From assembly GCA_027625915.1 (NCBI GenBank), contig JANTQA010000060.1:1922001-1986000 (forward strand): a DNA stretch of 64,000 bases. Reading direction: 5' to 3'. Every line of letters begins with the position of its first letter. Positions within the stretch are counted from its first letter, which is position 1. This document shows, piece by piece, positions 33,212 through 46,249 of the stretch. The notes under the pieces are model-generated. The model worked only from the letters and a program-made list of their open reading frames with translations, was not told the origin of the DNA and did no database searches. The DNA is from Anaeramoeba flamelloides (lineage: Eukaryota > Metamonada > Anaeramoebidae). The translations under genes were made by a program, and so were the position numbers.

Positions 33212-33977
33212 GTCTTTTTCCAAGGAAATATTTTCTATAAAGATCCAGAAATAAATTTTGCTGAAGAATTTTTTTGTACTTTAACTCGACAGAAATTAAC
33301 TTTATTGCGATTGGCAATTATTCCAAAAAATCAAAAGCAAAACGAAAATGAAAAAGAAAATGTAAAGGAAAGAGAAAAGGAAAGAGAAAATGAACATGAA
33401 AAAAATCAAAATGAAAAAGAAAAAGAAAAAGAAAAAGCGAATGAAAAACATAATGAAAGCAGAAATAAAATTGAAATTAAGGTTTCAAATATTGAGTTAA
33501 TTACTTTAACTTCTGATAATGAGGATCAATACAAAATTATAGTCAAAATAAATAATGAGAAACCAAAATATTTAACCTCAAAGAACGTAGTGACAATTTT
33601 AATGGTTTACCATTCGTTGCAATTTTTACATCATCCAAATTATGAAGAATTTTTAAAAAATGGACCCATTCAAACAACAGAACAAATTCACCGTTTATTT
33701 TATCCTCTTATTAGCAAAATTTTTGAGATTATTTTAATTTTAAAAAATGATTTTTACGTTATACACTATGATAATTTACAAAAAAAACAAAGTATGTGGA
33801 TTGAAAAAATTGTTGATTACTTTTCTCAAAAGTTGCCTTTACAAATAATTTCCAAATCAAGTACAGACAACCAATCACTTCAAAGTTTAATTATGATTTT
33901 ATCTTTAATATTATGGCTACTTCCAGATCCAATTTTTGATTATGACTTTGATCAATTTAATGATCTTTATGATAATT
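33212..33977 (+). CDS. Unrecognised multi-exon gene, exon a
   Basis: The frame is open from 33110. I start the exon after ACTAAAG, giving FFQGNIFYKDPEINFAEEF then LTRQKLTLLRLAIIP. A charged low-complexity linker (NEKENVKEREKE type, about residues 35-80) interrupts it, then a helical region follows (NVVTILMVYHSLQFLHHP, SLIMILSLILWLLPDPIFD). There is no in-frame ATG before the conserved-looking part, so an upstream exon must supply the start; the CAA-rich run at 33128-33205 resembles the 5' leaders of other genes here. The donor is GTAAAA at 33978, leaving phase 1. Alternating charged linker and amphipathic helices suggest a HEAT-like scaffold, but I do not recognise the family. Confidence 0.6.
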
Positions 33978-33996
33978 GTAAAAAATACATTTTCTT

Positions 33997-34029
<33 letters not shown>

Positions 34030-36208
34030 AATATATCAACAGTTCTTTCATTGATTTGTGAAAATTAATACAAGTTTTATTATTATTTTTTTTTTTTTTT
34101 TTTTTCACTTGATTTACAAATAATTAAAGTCCAAATAAATCTTGAGAACTAAACTAAAATTCAAAAATATGTAAACAAAAATTCAATATTTAATATCAAA
34201 TAATAATTACTCGGGTTTTCTTTCTTCTCTTTTATATCTAAAGAGATACATCTTTACGAATAATCAAACATAAATAGTATTGTCACATTCTTTAACTGAA
34301 ACGAGAATAAACATAAAATTACACTCACAAATATATATATATATATATTAATTAATATGTCCCTATTTTTGAAATGGAAATTAGGGAAAAAAATTTTTAT
34401 TGATAATTTATTGAACATTCTAGAGAATATCTTGAAGTTTCAACAGAGAAGTTAATAATGTTTAATGGTGATTCGTTTAAATATTTGTACTCTCTCATTG
34501 AGAATAATCAAAATTTAATTGGATTCTGAAGTAAATGTTAATTTTAACTTGTTTGATCACCAATTCTCTTTAAAAAGAATAGCAAAGAATACCTAACCAA
34601 AAATTAATTGCACAAATAATTTTTAAAAATTGTTCAAAAAGTTCTAATAATATTAATTTTATATTTTAACCCAAATGAAAATAGAAGAAGCTGGTGTTTT
34701 TTGTTTTTTTTTGTTAAACAAGTATTTGTCACATTTTTGAATTTTAGTTTATATAACAAAAATGTCAAACCATTTTATTTTTGAAAATATTGTAATATTT
34801 TTTTTCAAGAAGAAAACAAGCAAAATCCCCTGATATTAACTATTATTTAGATTAATTAAAAAATAAATACTGATCTCATAAAAAACAAATCTGAATAAAA
34901 AAATTGAAAAAAAATTAACAAAATAAAAACTGTTTAAAAATTTTTGAAATTACCATTAATCCCAAATTTTCTTTTGTGAAAAATTAAATTAAATACGTAA
35001 AAAAAATTACGGATTTGATCTAAATATTGAATTTCTCTTTGTATTAACGAGACAAATCGAAATTCAATATTTAATCATTCCAAACAAACTTCTTATTTTA
35101 ACAAAAATAATTGCATAATAACAAAAAAAAATGAGATGACAATAAAAGTTTCAAAGAAAAAATTGAAAATTCTTTAAAAAAAAAACCCTTTTATCAATTT
35201 GTCTGGAAGGTTAATAAACGAAAGGGATTATGTATAAGGATGGGTTGTTTTTTTTTTTTGAAATTTCGTTTACTTTGGATTTTGCAAAATGATTACTCTT
35301 AAATAAATCAAAATGGGTTTCATAAATGGGGTTGAAAAAAATATTCGATTTTTTTTTTGTTTACATTTACCAGTATTTCATTTACTTTTACGTTCTTATG
35401 GAATTGACTTCCCACGCCCTTTGAACAACCACATAAAACTTATCGTTCGTTGTTATTGCTTTTCAAATCCAATTTTTTTTTTTTTTTTTTTTTGATTATT
35501 ATCTAAACATTTTGATGATTGGCTCTTAAAATTTAGTTCTATCTGTGCAAAGCAATTCCCTTGATCAAGATATATTACCATTATAATTGAAGTTATGTTT
35601 TGAAAAATAAAATTTGTCAATGCATTCGCAAGCATACAACCAATGATAGAACTTTTCGACTTTGTAATTATAGAAATGGGTAATATAATAGTATAAAGTA
35701 ATTTCAATATAGATTCCAATTTTTTTTTTCCAATATATTTAATTTTTTAAAAAATATTTAAATAGAATTCATTGCAAGTATTGAAATAAAAATAATTTAA
35801 AAATTGTAAAAATAGTATTTGGTTGAATATTTAAAAGTTTTTTTAGTTTTTTTTTGTATGTTCTACAAAAACTTATTAGATACAAAAGTCGTTTTAAAAA
35901 TATATGAACCAAAAAATTGTAAAAAAGCCCTATAAATGTGTCTATTAAAGTTTAGATACTTTTTAAAACTTTTTTGTCAATACTTTTGAAAACTTTTTTA
36001 AAACAACCATATTTTTCGATGTGTTTTTTTACAGGTATTAGGTGCAAATTAATATCAATTACAAATAAAGTTCAATTTTTTTAATCAATATTTTTTTATT
36101 TTTATATTTTAAATTTAAAATTTTAAATATGTTAATAACTTAATTCTTCTATTTTTATTTCATTTTACTTTTTTTAATATAATCATTTTCTAATATATAA
36201 CCAAAAAG
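33978..36208. other. Intron of the 33-41 kb gene
   Basis: Long T runs at 33990-34028, 34089-34105 and 35467-35493. 35340-35470 is less AT-rich and could hold a small exon (HLLLRSYGIDFPRPLNN, phase-compatible after TTACCAG), but no donor is evident. The minus-strand ORF 35453-35719 has no support. Confidence 0.4.
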
Positions 36209-36474
36209 CTGAAACATTGAATGAAGTGATGAAAAAATTTGTATATAATTATAAAAAATGCAAACCTATTACACGGGAAATTTTAGGCTGTGTATTTTTA
36301 ATGGCACATATTCTTTGGACAGATCTTAATTTCCCCATTTTAAAAAAAATTTCACAATTTTTCACAAATTATATACATTTTATAAAAATTGAACCAAATA
36401 ATCCGATTGAGAAACAAATCTCATATACAAAAAAGCATATTTCTTATATTCTTTTTATTATTAGTTCGGCACCA
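36209..36474 (+). CDS. Unrecognised multi-exon gene, exon b
   Basis: 266 nt between CCAAAAAG and GTAAGT. It starts with two codon bases and ends in phase 0. Joined to exon a it reads DLYDN-S-ETLNEVMKKF without a break. It encodes VYNYKKCKPITREILG, hydrophobic helices (FLMAHILWTDLNFPILKK) and ends ILFIISSAP. Helical repeat character; no motif recognised. Confidence 0.65.
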
Positions 36475-37706
36475 GTAAGTTTTTTTTTTTTCTTCCTTTC
36501 AATATTTATCACATCTCTTATATATATATATATATCCTTAGTAACCAAAATAACCCACCAGCCTTTTAAAAATAATTTTTTTTGAAGTATAATGAAAAGA
36601 TACTAAGATATAGAATTTATATATAATTATTTTCAAAAGAAAATTTTATAATTAACAAGTGTATATATACCTACAATAAAAAAATAACTTGAAAAAAATT
36701 TTTCAACATTAGGAAATTTTTTTTTGGTTAATATGATTGTATTTTTCCATCGAATTTTATCTTAAAAATTTAATAATTTATTTTTGAAAAGTTTGTCTAA
36801 ACATCAAAAAGTTTCTTAGTTTTAATTATGAAAACACATCATTATTTACTGGAAATTTTTTTGGTTTACATTTCCACTATAGCATTGCCTAAACTACTTT
36901 TTTTAATAATTTATTCATGACAAAAGATATTCCAACATCACATAGAAAATTTGTTTCATCTACTGATTACCATTCAATTTCAAGGTATATTTTTGATTTT
37001 ATCTAATTTAAAAACAAAAAAATATAAATTAAAATTTAAAAAAAAATATTATTATTTTTCATTGTAAAATTATGAAATTTTTCAACAAGAAATTTTTTTC
37101 AAATTTAAATTCTTTGTACAACGGTTCGAGTAAGATTAATAATTGATTTTTTTTTTTTAATTTTTACTATTGTTGAATTTTTGATTTTAATGATTCAATT
37201 TCATAAAATCAATAATAATTTACAGATAAGAGATCTTAGATCAAAAATTATTGAAAATATCTAAAATTATTTAGATTGACAAATCCAATTTTCACAAAGA
37301 TTTTTTTCAAATTTTTTCTAATAACAAAAATCAAAAAAAAAAAATTTGGTTTCGAAGATTATTTTATTATCTTTGAATAATATTTAAAAGTTGCTTTACA
37401 TATATATATATTTTTTTAAAAAATTAGGTTTGATTACTTTATCTAGTATAACGGTTCTTTATTGGTTTAATTCCAAAGTATTAAATGAAATTTTTCCACA
37501 ATTTTTTTTTTTTTTCTATTATCAATTTTTTTGTATTGATCGAATTGAAGTTTGTGATTCATATTCAGATTAAACATTTAATTTTGGCATAAAGAAATGA
37601 ATTTCATTTTATTCTTAATTTAATATTTATTAAAATTTTATCTTTAAAAAAAAAAAATGAAAATTTTTAAATAATATATTTATTTTTTTTTTTTTTTTTA
37701 TTTTAA

Positions 37707-37734
37707 AATTAACAACATTATAATGTTGTTAATT
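37707..37734. repeat. Perfect 28-bp palindrome between T and A runs
   Basis: AATTAACAACATTA followed by its exact complement, flanked by a long T run on the left and an A run on the right, so the possible hairpin extends much further. Confidence 0.7.
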
Positions 37735-39367
37735 ATAAAAAAAAAAAAAAAAACAATGCATTGAGTTTTGAATTACTATTATTGTAATAAAATTTCTAAT
37801 TTAAAAAATTAATAAAATAATAACAATCTTTAAAAAAATTATTATAAAATATATCTGTCTTTATTGTTTTGATTTGGAAACAATCACCTTATTATGTTAC
37901 GAGTTTGGTCTGAAAGAACTAGAAATATGATATTGTTCGAAGTGGTATAAGATGGTATTGAGAAGTTCGAAGAACGACGATTAATATAATATTATCACCA
38001 GAACAATATCATATTTTTAGTCTGGAAGGGGGTTCAAAAAGAGGAAATATAAACGGTGATTGTTGAACAAATGAAACAATATAAGATGATATTTATTTTT
38101 TAACTAAGGATCTAACTCTACACAATAATAAAAAAAAAAAAAAAAAAAAAACTAATAGGTGATTTTTAATGGTAATTTGAAGAACTTTTTCTTCAAAGGA
38201 TCTTATTCTCTCCAATGGGGTTAACGAAAATATTGAAGTTAAATTTTACATTTTCATACATTAAGGGATAAAACTTGGTTTAAATTCTCACAAAAACAAA
38301 CTAGATCGTCCAATTTTCAATGATTCTCTATCTCCGTTTTTATTTCATGCTTGTTTAGAAAAATCAGAAGGTGATCAAACATACAATCCTGCATCTATTA
38401 TGTGTTCTTAACAGTAACTGATTTCGAACTATTTCTCCAAAATTTCTTGACTTGACTGAGTAAAATAAAATGTTTTTTATTTTTTTTCTAACTTCTTAAA
38501 TTTGTAAGCGTCTTTTTTCTCACTTTCAAAATCTTTTATAAATGGTCTCTTTACTCCTGTTTTTTCGAAAAAAAAAGAGACCAAACGTTTTTAATTTTTT
38601 TAAAAATGAGATTGATTTCTTGAAAATCAAACCAAAAACGCTGTTTGATTTTAGAAATTGTTTTTAAGCAAAGAAGGAGAATTCATTCAATTTCCAACCT
38701 TTACGAGAAAATTGATGGGCTTTTTTCTTTGTCGTATATTGATCGAATAATTGGGTTGCTTGAACCAAATTAATTTTCCAATGTCGTAAATTCTTGAGCT
38801 CGGTAATCTTTTGGGATTTATGAGATTAACAACATCCAAAAAATTTGGTTAAACTCTTCTAAAATAACTTTAAATAACATTATTAAATTATAATTTATTA
38901 GTAAAATGCTTCCTATTTTATCCAAATTCAATTCGAAATTTAGAAGATCAGAAAATTTTCAAACTTTGCCTAATTACTATAGTATTTCCAAAAATCTTTC
39001 CACAGTGACTACAATGTTATCCTAAACTTTTCAGTGGTCTAATCTCTTCATTATCAGTAGTTATGAGGAATTATATACTTGTAATTTTTACAAATAAAAA
39101 GTTTGAGTTTAAAAAAAAATGTATGGCATTATTATTTGTTTTTCCAATATCAAAAAAAAAAAAAAAAATCAAAAAAAAAATACAATAACTTAACTAATTA
39201 TCTTTAAACTATCTTGACTTTTTATTGTAATTAAAATCTGGATTAAAGAAAAATAACAAAATAATTTTTTTCACAAATCAATATTATTTTAATTTTTTTA
39301 TTTTAAACTTGAGAAAATTTAATTGAATCCCTGGCGCTAAGTGATATATTAGTAAATAATATATATA

Positions 39368-39951
39368 AGGTATTTCCAAAAAAGTGGGGCATTTTTTTTT
39401 ACATTTCATAAAAAATCATCTTTGTTCGTGAAATTATTCATTAATTGACATCACCAAAATTAAGTTTAATATTAATACCGATTAATTAAATTACTAAGGT
39501 ATTTATTACAAAATATGTTTGATGAAATATTTCCTAAAAATGAAAAAAAAAATAACACTTTTTTTGGTGAAAACAATGTACGACCAATTTCGATAAAAAA
39601 CTGAAAATATGGAAAGGGTACAAACGATTTTTTAAACAATAAAATGCAGTTATATGTTTTTAATTCTATTTGAAAATTTGTTGAGATTAAACAAGTTATG
39701 AAAACGATTTTTTTGATCAAAAAGTCAATAATAAACACCAATTTTCACCCCTTAACAAATATCAGATAAAATCGAGTTCAGAAAATTTAATATATTTTAT
39801 TTTTGTAATACAATACTCAGAAACAAATTGAATTATTATCAAGACTCTATCAATGATGGTTAATGTTTTTTTATATTTAAATAGTTTTATGACGATTGAG
39901 TATCATAAAGATATTTAAAAATAAATTTGCCCCACTTTATTGGAAATAGCT
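39368..39951. mobile_element. TA-flanked MITE, copy 2
   Basis: 584 bp; ends AGGTATTTCCAAAAAAGTG and CACTTTATTGGAAATAGCT, inserted at TA next to (TA)n tracts. Same family as 28688-29277. The minus-strand ORF at 39472-39741 keeps peptide blocks seen in copy 1 (FQIELKTYNC, RTLFSPKK) because the DNA is similar. Confidence 0.8.
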
Positions 39952-40047
39952 TATATATATATATATATATATATATATAGCCTATTTACTAAATTGATTA
40001 ATCATAATTATTTATAATGATTTTTATTTTTATTTTTGCCTCAATAG

Positions 40048-41322
40048 ATTCTTTTTTATGATAAGTGGAGTTCGATTCAAGATTGGACAATGGGCCGTAC
40101 ATTAAAAATTAATGAAAGTTATAATGATTTAATTAAAGAACTTTATCCAACTTTAAGTGGAGAAAATGATAAAAGCAGAATAAAAAGTAAAAAAAGAAAC
40201 AGCAATAAAAATAAATCTAATAACGTTAATGATGGGGAAAATAACAATAATACTAATGAAAATAATCAGAAAAAAACTAGCAACAGAAAGAATTCAAGTA
40301 AAGGCAATAATGAAAATGACAATAATAGCGAACAACTATCTACAGATATACAAGCAAAAAATGAAAAAATTACAACAAATAATACTCACGATGAAAAAAA
40401 AAAAAAAAAAATAAGTGCATCCTGTCCAAATATAAATCTCCAAGAAAATGAATCTGTTAAATTTAATTCTGAAAAAAAATTAGTTAAAATTGACAAATCA
40501 TTAAGTCAAGGGGAAAATCTCAATCAAAACAATAATAATGATTCTCGGAATACGAAAAACGAAACAAAATCTACAAATACAAGTTCGGAGCAGAAAATCA
40601 ACATATCAAATAACCAAATAAATGAAAAATCTGAATCCGAAGATTTGGAAATCCATGTTCATTCCGAAACTGAACCAACAACAGATATGGAAGAACAAAC
40701 TCGCGAAGAATCGGTTATAAACAAACTTTATCTTTATTTTGATAAACCATTACCTTTATTACCAACAAGCGAATTGAAGGTTAAGTGCATTTTTCCACAT
40801 ATGATAGAAAATGGAGGAGAAAGGGGAAGAGGAGAAGAAGATAAACAGGAAGAAAGGGGAGAAGAAGAAGAGAAAGAAGTAAAGAAAAATCATTTTCAAA
40901 AGCATGAAGTAGAAAAAGTTTTTACAAAATTTTCTCCAGATATGTTAAATATAAATAAAGCTTTGGAATCTATAAATTTATTAAAAAACAATGAAAAATT
41001 AAAAAAAGAAAATATACAACCACACATATTGTTTGAAAAAATCCTTGATACAATTTGCTTTGAAAAGGCTATAATAGGTTTAGATACTACACAAGATTAT
41101 TCTGAATTTTTACATGTATCTGAAATGATTCTAACAAAATTTGTTATGCAAAAAATAGTTAAAGCGCCAATACTAGAAAAATTAAATATTTCAATATTCA
41201 AAACTTCAAATGACGACCAATTAGCTTTAAGGCAATTAGAATTGCAAAAAAAAGAATTAGAGAAAAGAAAAAATAAAAATAGAATCCGAAGAAGATTTAC
41301 TATAAAAAAAAAAAAAAATTAA
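40048..41322 (+). CDS. Unrecognised multi-exon gene, last exon
   Basis: It begins after TTGCCTCAATAG and joins exon b in phase 0 (SSAP-ILFYDKWSSIQDW). About 425 codons to TAA at 41320. It opens with a conserved-looking stretch (TLKINESYNDLIKELYP), followed by a long Asn/Lys/Glu/Ser-rich disordered region (about residues 30-230), a short ordered piece (LYLYFDKPLPLLPTSELKV), a Glu/Arg-rich linker, a helical block (MLNINKALESINLLKNN, LFEKILDTICFEKAI) and a basic tail (RRRFTIKKKKN). Basic runs could serve nuclear localisation. I do not recognise the protein. Confidence 0.7.
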   Translation: MLFYDKWSSIQDWTMGRTLKINESYNDLIKELYPTLSGENDKSRIKSKKRNSNKNKSNNVNDGENNNNTNENNQKKTSNRKNSSKGNNENDNNSEQLSTDIQAKNEKITTNNTHDEKKKKKISASCPNINLQENESVKFNSEKKLVKIDKSLSQGENLNQNNNNDSRNTKNETKSTNTSSEQKINISNNQINEKSESEDLEIHVHSETEPTTDMEEQTREESVINKLYLYFDKPLPLLPTSELKVKCIFPHMIENGGERGRGEEDKQEERGEEEEKEVKKNHFQKHEVEKVFTKFSPDMLNINKALESINLLKNNEKLKKENIQPHILFEKILDTICFEKAIIGLDTTQDYSEFLHVSEMILTKFVMQKIVKAPILEKLNISIFKTSNDDQLALRQLELQKKELEKRKNKNRIRRRFTIKKKKN

Positions 41323-41815
41323 TTGAAAATTAAAATTTCGGATTATGGAAATTTATAATTTTGTATTTTAAATCTAGATTTATTTTTTTTTTTATTTTAA
41401 ATAAAAATGAAATTTATTTTTTTGATTTTTTTTTTTTTTTTTGAATTGCCTTTAATTTGGTTTATTCAAGAATAATTTAATTATAGAATAGACTTGTTAA
41501 AAAAGAAAAGGAAAGGAAAATGAAAGAAGTTAATTATTTATTTTTATTGATATATTTAGAGAAAGAATTAATTAAAGAAAATTTATCAAATAAAAAAAAA
41601 GAGAAGAAGAAAATTAATTAAAATAGATATAAAAAATAATACTATCATTTTCATGACCAAATAGAAACTATCCGGTTCATGTATACACAGGGGGGGGGCA
41701 AAAACCATGATAGAAAGGTTATCGATTACAAATAAAAATTAGACATTCTGTGATTAATAATTAGTATCCCACGACTATCAGAGTGGGACACTAGGTACAC
41801 GAATTTGTATGTTTT
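41323..41815. other. Intergenic stretch
   Basis: T runs right after the stop codon. 41560-41675 resembles 21186-21305 of array II (AATTAAAGAAAATTTTATC type words, then CATGACCAA). A G run at 41691-41699 is unusual here. Confidence 0.45.
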
Positions 41816-41982
41816 TTACATATTTTATATAGTTTTAACTATTTTAAGTATTTTTTATTTTCACTTGATTTTTATTTATTTTATTTATTGCCTTGAGTTT
41901 TCGAATAATAAGGGCCTGGATAAAAAATTCTTGATAAGAAAATTTGTTATATTTATTGATTACCATTCAATAGTAAGATATT

Positions 41983-42665
<683 letters not shown>

Positions 42666-43690
42666 TTAGGACATATAATAAAAAAATCTTTAAAAAAACA
42701 CTTTGTTTTTATTGTAAAATTGTGAAATTTTTTAACAAGAATTTTTTCAAATTCCAATGATTTGGCCAATAGTTTAAGTTCGATTGATAATTGATTTTTT
42801 TTTTTGAATTATTGTTTAATTCTTGACTTTTTACAAACTAGACATAATTTAAACAATATTATTGAATAAGAGACCATAACTCCAAAATTATTTTCCAACA
42901 TATGGATTAATTTAGATTCAAAAATTCAATTTTTACAATAATTTTTTTCAAATTTTTACTTATAATATAATTCAAAAAAAATAATTTTTTTAGTTTCGAA
43001 GATTATTTTATTATATTTAAATAATATTTTTAGGTCATTTTTAATTTTTCTAAAAATATTGTGAAATATTTAACTATCAAATGGTTCTTATTTATTTAAT
43101 TTCAATGTAATCAATGAAATTATTTTACAAGTTTTTTTTTTGTTTTTTCAAGTATTTTCTAAGGTGGGATTGAAGTTTATCAGTATTCATATTAAACTAT
43201 TAAATTTGTCCTAAAGTAATGAATTACGTTTTTTTCTTAATTTAATATTTATTAAAATTTTATCAAAAAAAAAAAAAAATACAAATTTTATTCGTAATAG
43301 ATTTTTTTATTTATTTATTTTATAATAAAATTAAAAACATTTTTTGGTTGTTATTATTAATAAAGTAATGTATTGTGTTTAGAATTACTATTATTGTAAT
43401 AAAATTTCTTGTTTAATAAATTTAAAAGAAAAGAAAAACTTAAAAAAAAAAGTTAAAATGAATAATTAAGATTTTTTTTTATCAAAAAAAAAATAATAAT
43501 AATAATAACATAACTACTTTATCTTTGAACTATTTTGACTTTTTATTATAATCCAAATCTGGATTAAAGACAAATATGAAAATAAATATATTACTACATC
43601 AATAATATTTTAAATCGTTTATTTATAAACTTGATGAAATTTAGGCAAATACAGGGTGCTAGGTGGTATAAAAAATTACTATTTCTACTA

Positions 43691-44701
43691 TATTAAGCAA
43701 AGATATTATTATAAATATTTGTATAAAATATATATATATTATATTTATTTTTAAAAAGTGAGTAATATATTATATTTTTAAGGTTTCAATGTGATTTTCT
43801 AATTCTAAATTTAGGAATATGGGAAGTGATGTTGAATGAATAGGTTTTTTTTTAATTCTTGTCTTTATTTCGAAAATATATAGATTTTCTAATCAAAACA
43901 AAATTTTAAAAAAAACTAACTATAATTTAGTGGAGTTAAAAACTCCTCCCTTTGATAATAAAAAAAAAATTAAAAAAAAATTTCTGCCTTTTAAAAAAAT
44001 AAGCTTCTTCTTAAAAAAAAAAAAACAAATTATGATCAAAGAAAGTACTTTTAAGGAATGTTCTTTGTGTGTTTATTCAAATCTTTATATATTATAATAT
44101 TTAAAAAAAATATTATAGGGATAGTAGCACTTTATTATAAGTTGGTGATATTACCCAAAATTAACAATTATTCTTCTACAGTGAGTTTTATCTAGTTTCC
44201 AATTATAACCTTTTAAAAAAATCAAGTCTTATGTAAAATGTGAAGGTTCAGGTTTTTACTACACACTATTAAGGAAGTTGACCATTTAAAATTCTAAATA
44301 TTTTAAAATTTTAGAGTTCTTCTGGTTCTCAAGAGACAAAGAGGGTAATTCAACAATGTTTTGACCTCTATGAGCCCCGTAGTTACTTTATTTTCGATTA
44401 TACTTAAATAATCAAAAACACCAAAATAATTGTTAATTAACTATCATATATCTCAACTTCAATTGTTGTGATGGTGGTACCACCCCCTTAAATTGTTAAG
44501 TTATCAAACTAATTTTAAATAGAGTTGCTTTAAGAGTCACAAAAATTCATATTAAAAGCTGTGAAAAAGAAATAAATCACAGGCTCAGCTCAACTTTTCA
44601 TTTTTTGTTTTTCATCCATTTACCCAACCCAAGCCAATTCAAGCCAAAACCTAAATCAAAAACAAAATCAACACCAAAAGCACAAACCCTTTCTAACAAA
44701 A
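43691..44701. promoter_or_regulatory. Upstream region and CAA-rich leader of the TPR gene
   Basis: 44580-44701 is C/A-rich (AAGCCAATTCAAGCCAAAAC), typical of the 5' leaders in this window. A perfect 12-bp palindrome, GGTGGTACCACC, lies at 44473-44484 with three further C, about 220 bp before the ATG, and is the most GC-rich spot in the region. It is a candidate binding site only. The rest is AT-rich. Confidence 0.35.
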
Positions 44702-46249
44702 ATGACAACGAACAAGGCTAAGAAATTAGTTAAGGAAGGGCGTAAACAAAGAAATGAGGGTAATCAAAAAAAGTCACTATCGCTTTATAAGAAAGCGATC
44801 AAAGCAAACCCAAATTATGCACGAGCATATTTTGAAATAGGTTGCACAAAGGAAGATTTAGGTGACTCTGTTTCTGCACTTGAATGGTATACAAAATGTA
44901 TTAGTATTGATCCAACAATTGAAGAGGCACATAACAATTTAGCGCTGTTATTACAACAGGAGGGGAGGATCAAGGAAAGTAAAAAGCATTTCTTGTCAGC
45001 AATCAAAATACGTCCTTCATATTCCGAGGCACATTTCAATTTAGGGTCATTATATTCTGAAAAGGGCAATTACGAAAGGGCGCTTGGCCACTTACAAACT
45101 GTAATTAAACTGACCCCAAATCACCCCCGTTGCTATCATGCAATTGGCACTATTTATCAAAAAAAGAAAAAATACAAACTTGCAGAAAGCAATTATTTAA
45201 AGGCCATCCAAATTGATCCACTTTTTTCGGACTCTAGTTACAATCTAGATTCTCTAATTGGTGAAAAAGAAATTACTAAAAAAATTGAAGACCTTAAAAA
45301 ACAATCACAAAAGGAATTACCACAACAAAAAGAGAAATTTCTTGGACAAGATCAAGAAAACAAAATTGAAAACGAAAATGAAAACTTCAATGATCGGATT
45401 GTAGAAAGAAACCAACTCCAAAAAGTAATAGACCAAAAGAAAGATAGAATTGCTGACAAAATTCAAAAGCAATTCGATCAAGAAGTTACCGATCTTAATG
45501 AACATTTACGTAAAGAAAAGAGTCCGATACGTGATCAATTACAAAAAAATTTGGATGAGTCCATATTAGAAATGAAAAATGAGAAAAGAAACAGAATAAA
45601 TGGGGTGAAAAAGGAATTAAAAGAACAAAGCAATACTTATTTTTCTTCTTATTCTCAAGAAAAAATTCATCATTTTGAAAAAAAACAAAAACAAAAATAT
45701 TTACAAAAAGTAATTGAATCCAAAGCTATTAAAGAGTCTGTAATTGCTAAAAATTTTTATAAGAGATTAAAAAAATATAAAATGAAAATTGAAATACAAA
45801 AAAAAACAGAATTAAAAAAGGCCAAAGATGAAATTGAAAGAAAATGGTTAATTGAAAATGAAGATTTAAAACTTTTAATAAGACAAAAAATTGAAAAGGA
45901 AAAGAAAAAAGAATTAAAATTGTTAGAAAAAAAATATTCTTTAAATCAAAATAAAAATCATTTTCAATTTCAAAATCAAAATCAAAATAAAAATAACAAT
46001 AACAAGAAAAATAAAAAACAACAAAAATCAATACTTTCTGAAAAAGATTATTTAAGAAAGAAAGAAAGAAAATTAAAAAAAATCAAAGAACAATCAAACC
46101 AACAAGAAAAAATCGCTTTGAAGAAATTGAAGAAATCTTCAAGAGAACACATTAAAAAAGAAACTTCTCTTTTAATTCAAAAAAAGGATAAAGAAATTAG
46201 CAAATATAAACAACAATTAAAAAAATTGCAATTAAAAAATGACAAATAA
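44702..46249 (+). CDS. TPR-repeat protein with long coiled coil
   Basis: 515 codons, intronless, ATG after a CAA-rich leader, TAA end. Residues about 5-175 form five consecutive 34-residue tetratricopeptide repeats with the usual signature: small residues and Y/F at helix positions, then P near position 32 (KANPNYARAYFEIG, SIDPTIEEAHNNLALL, KIRPSYSEAHFNLG, KLTPNHPRCYHAIG, QIDPLFSD). Residues about 185-515 are Lys/Glu/Gln-rich with heptad-like Leu/Ile, a long coiled coil, with an Asn/Lys-rich break near 415-440. TPRs bind partner peptides, so a scaffold or adaptor role is likely, perhaps in ciliary or cytoskeletal complexes, but the sequence does not show which. The protein looks intact. Confidence 0.9.
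   Translation: MTTNKAKKLVKEGRKQRNEGNQKKSLSLYKKAIKANPNYARAYFEIGCTKEDLGDSVSALEWYTKCISIDPTIEEAHNNLALLLQQEGRIKESKKHFLSAIKIRPSYSEAHFNLGSLYSEKGNYERALGHLQTVIKLTPNHPRCYHAIGTIYQKKKKYKLAESNYLKAIQIDPLFSDSSYNLDSLIGEKEITKKIEDLKKQSQKELPQQKEKFLGQDQENKIENENENFNDRIVERNQLQKVIDQKKDRIADKIQKQFDQEVTDLNEHLRKEKSPIRDQLQKNLDESILEMKNEKRNRINGVKKELKEQSNTYFSSYSQEKIHHFEKKQKQKYLQKVIESKAIKESVIAKNFYKRLKKYKMKIEIQKKTELKKAKDEIERKWLIENEDLKLLIRQKIEKEKKKELKLLEKKYSLNQNKNHFQFQNQNQNKNNNNKKNKKQQKSILSEKDYLRKKERKLKKIKEQSNQQEKIALKKLKKSSREHIKKETSLLIQKKDKEISKYKQQLKKLQLKNDK

Larger units (their letters stand above)
36475..40047. other. 3.6-kb intron loaded with repeats
   Basis: Holds the first copy of a segmental duplication (36880-37866 and 39130-39340), an insertion of about 1.27 kb between those parts (37866-39130) containing a 21-bp-arm hairpin (37918-38021), a perfect palindrome at 37707-37734, and MITE copy 2 at 39368-39951. 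No coding sequence is supported. Confidence 0.55.

Noticed and set aside
35313-35495. Extra exon of the 33-41 kb gene (RSYGIDFPRPLNN)
   Set aside because: The acceptor and phase are possible, but no donor is visible before the T run, and exons a and b join in frame without it.
35453-35719. 88-codon minus-strand ORF
   Set aside because: Starts in a poly-A/T run, has no leader-like composition and lies in an intron of the plus-strand gene.
44815-46031. Minus-strand ORFs over the TPR gene
   Set aside because: Shadows of a strong plus-strand coding frame.
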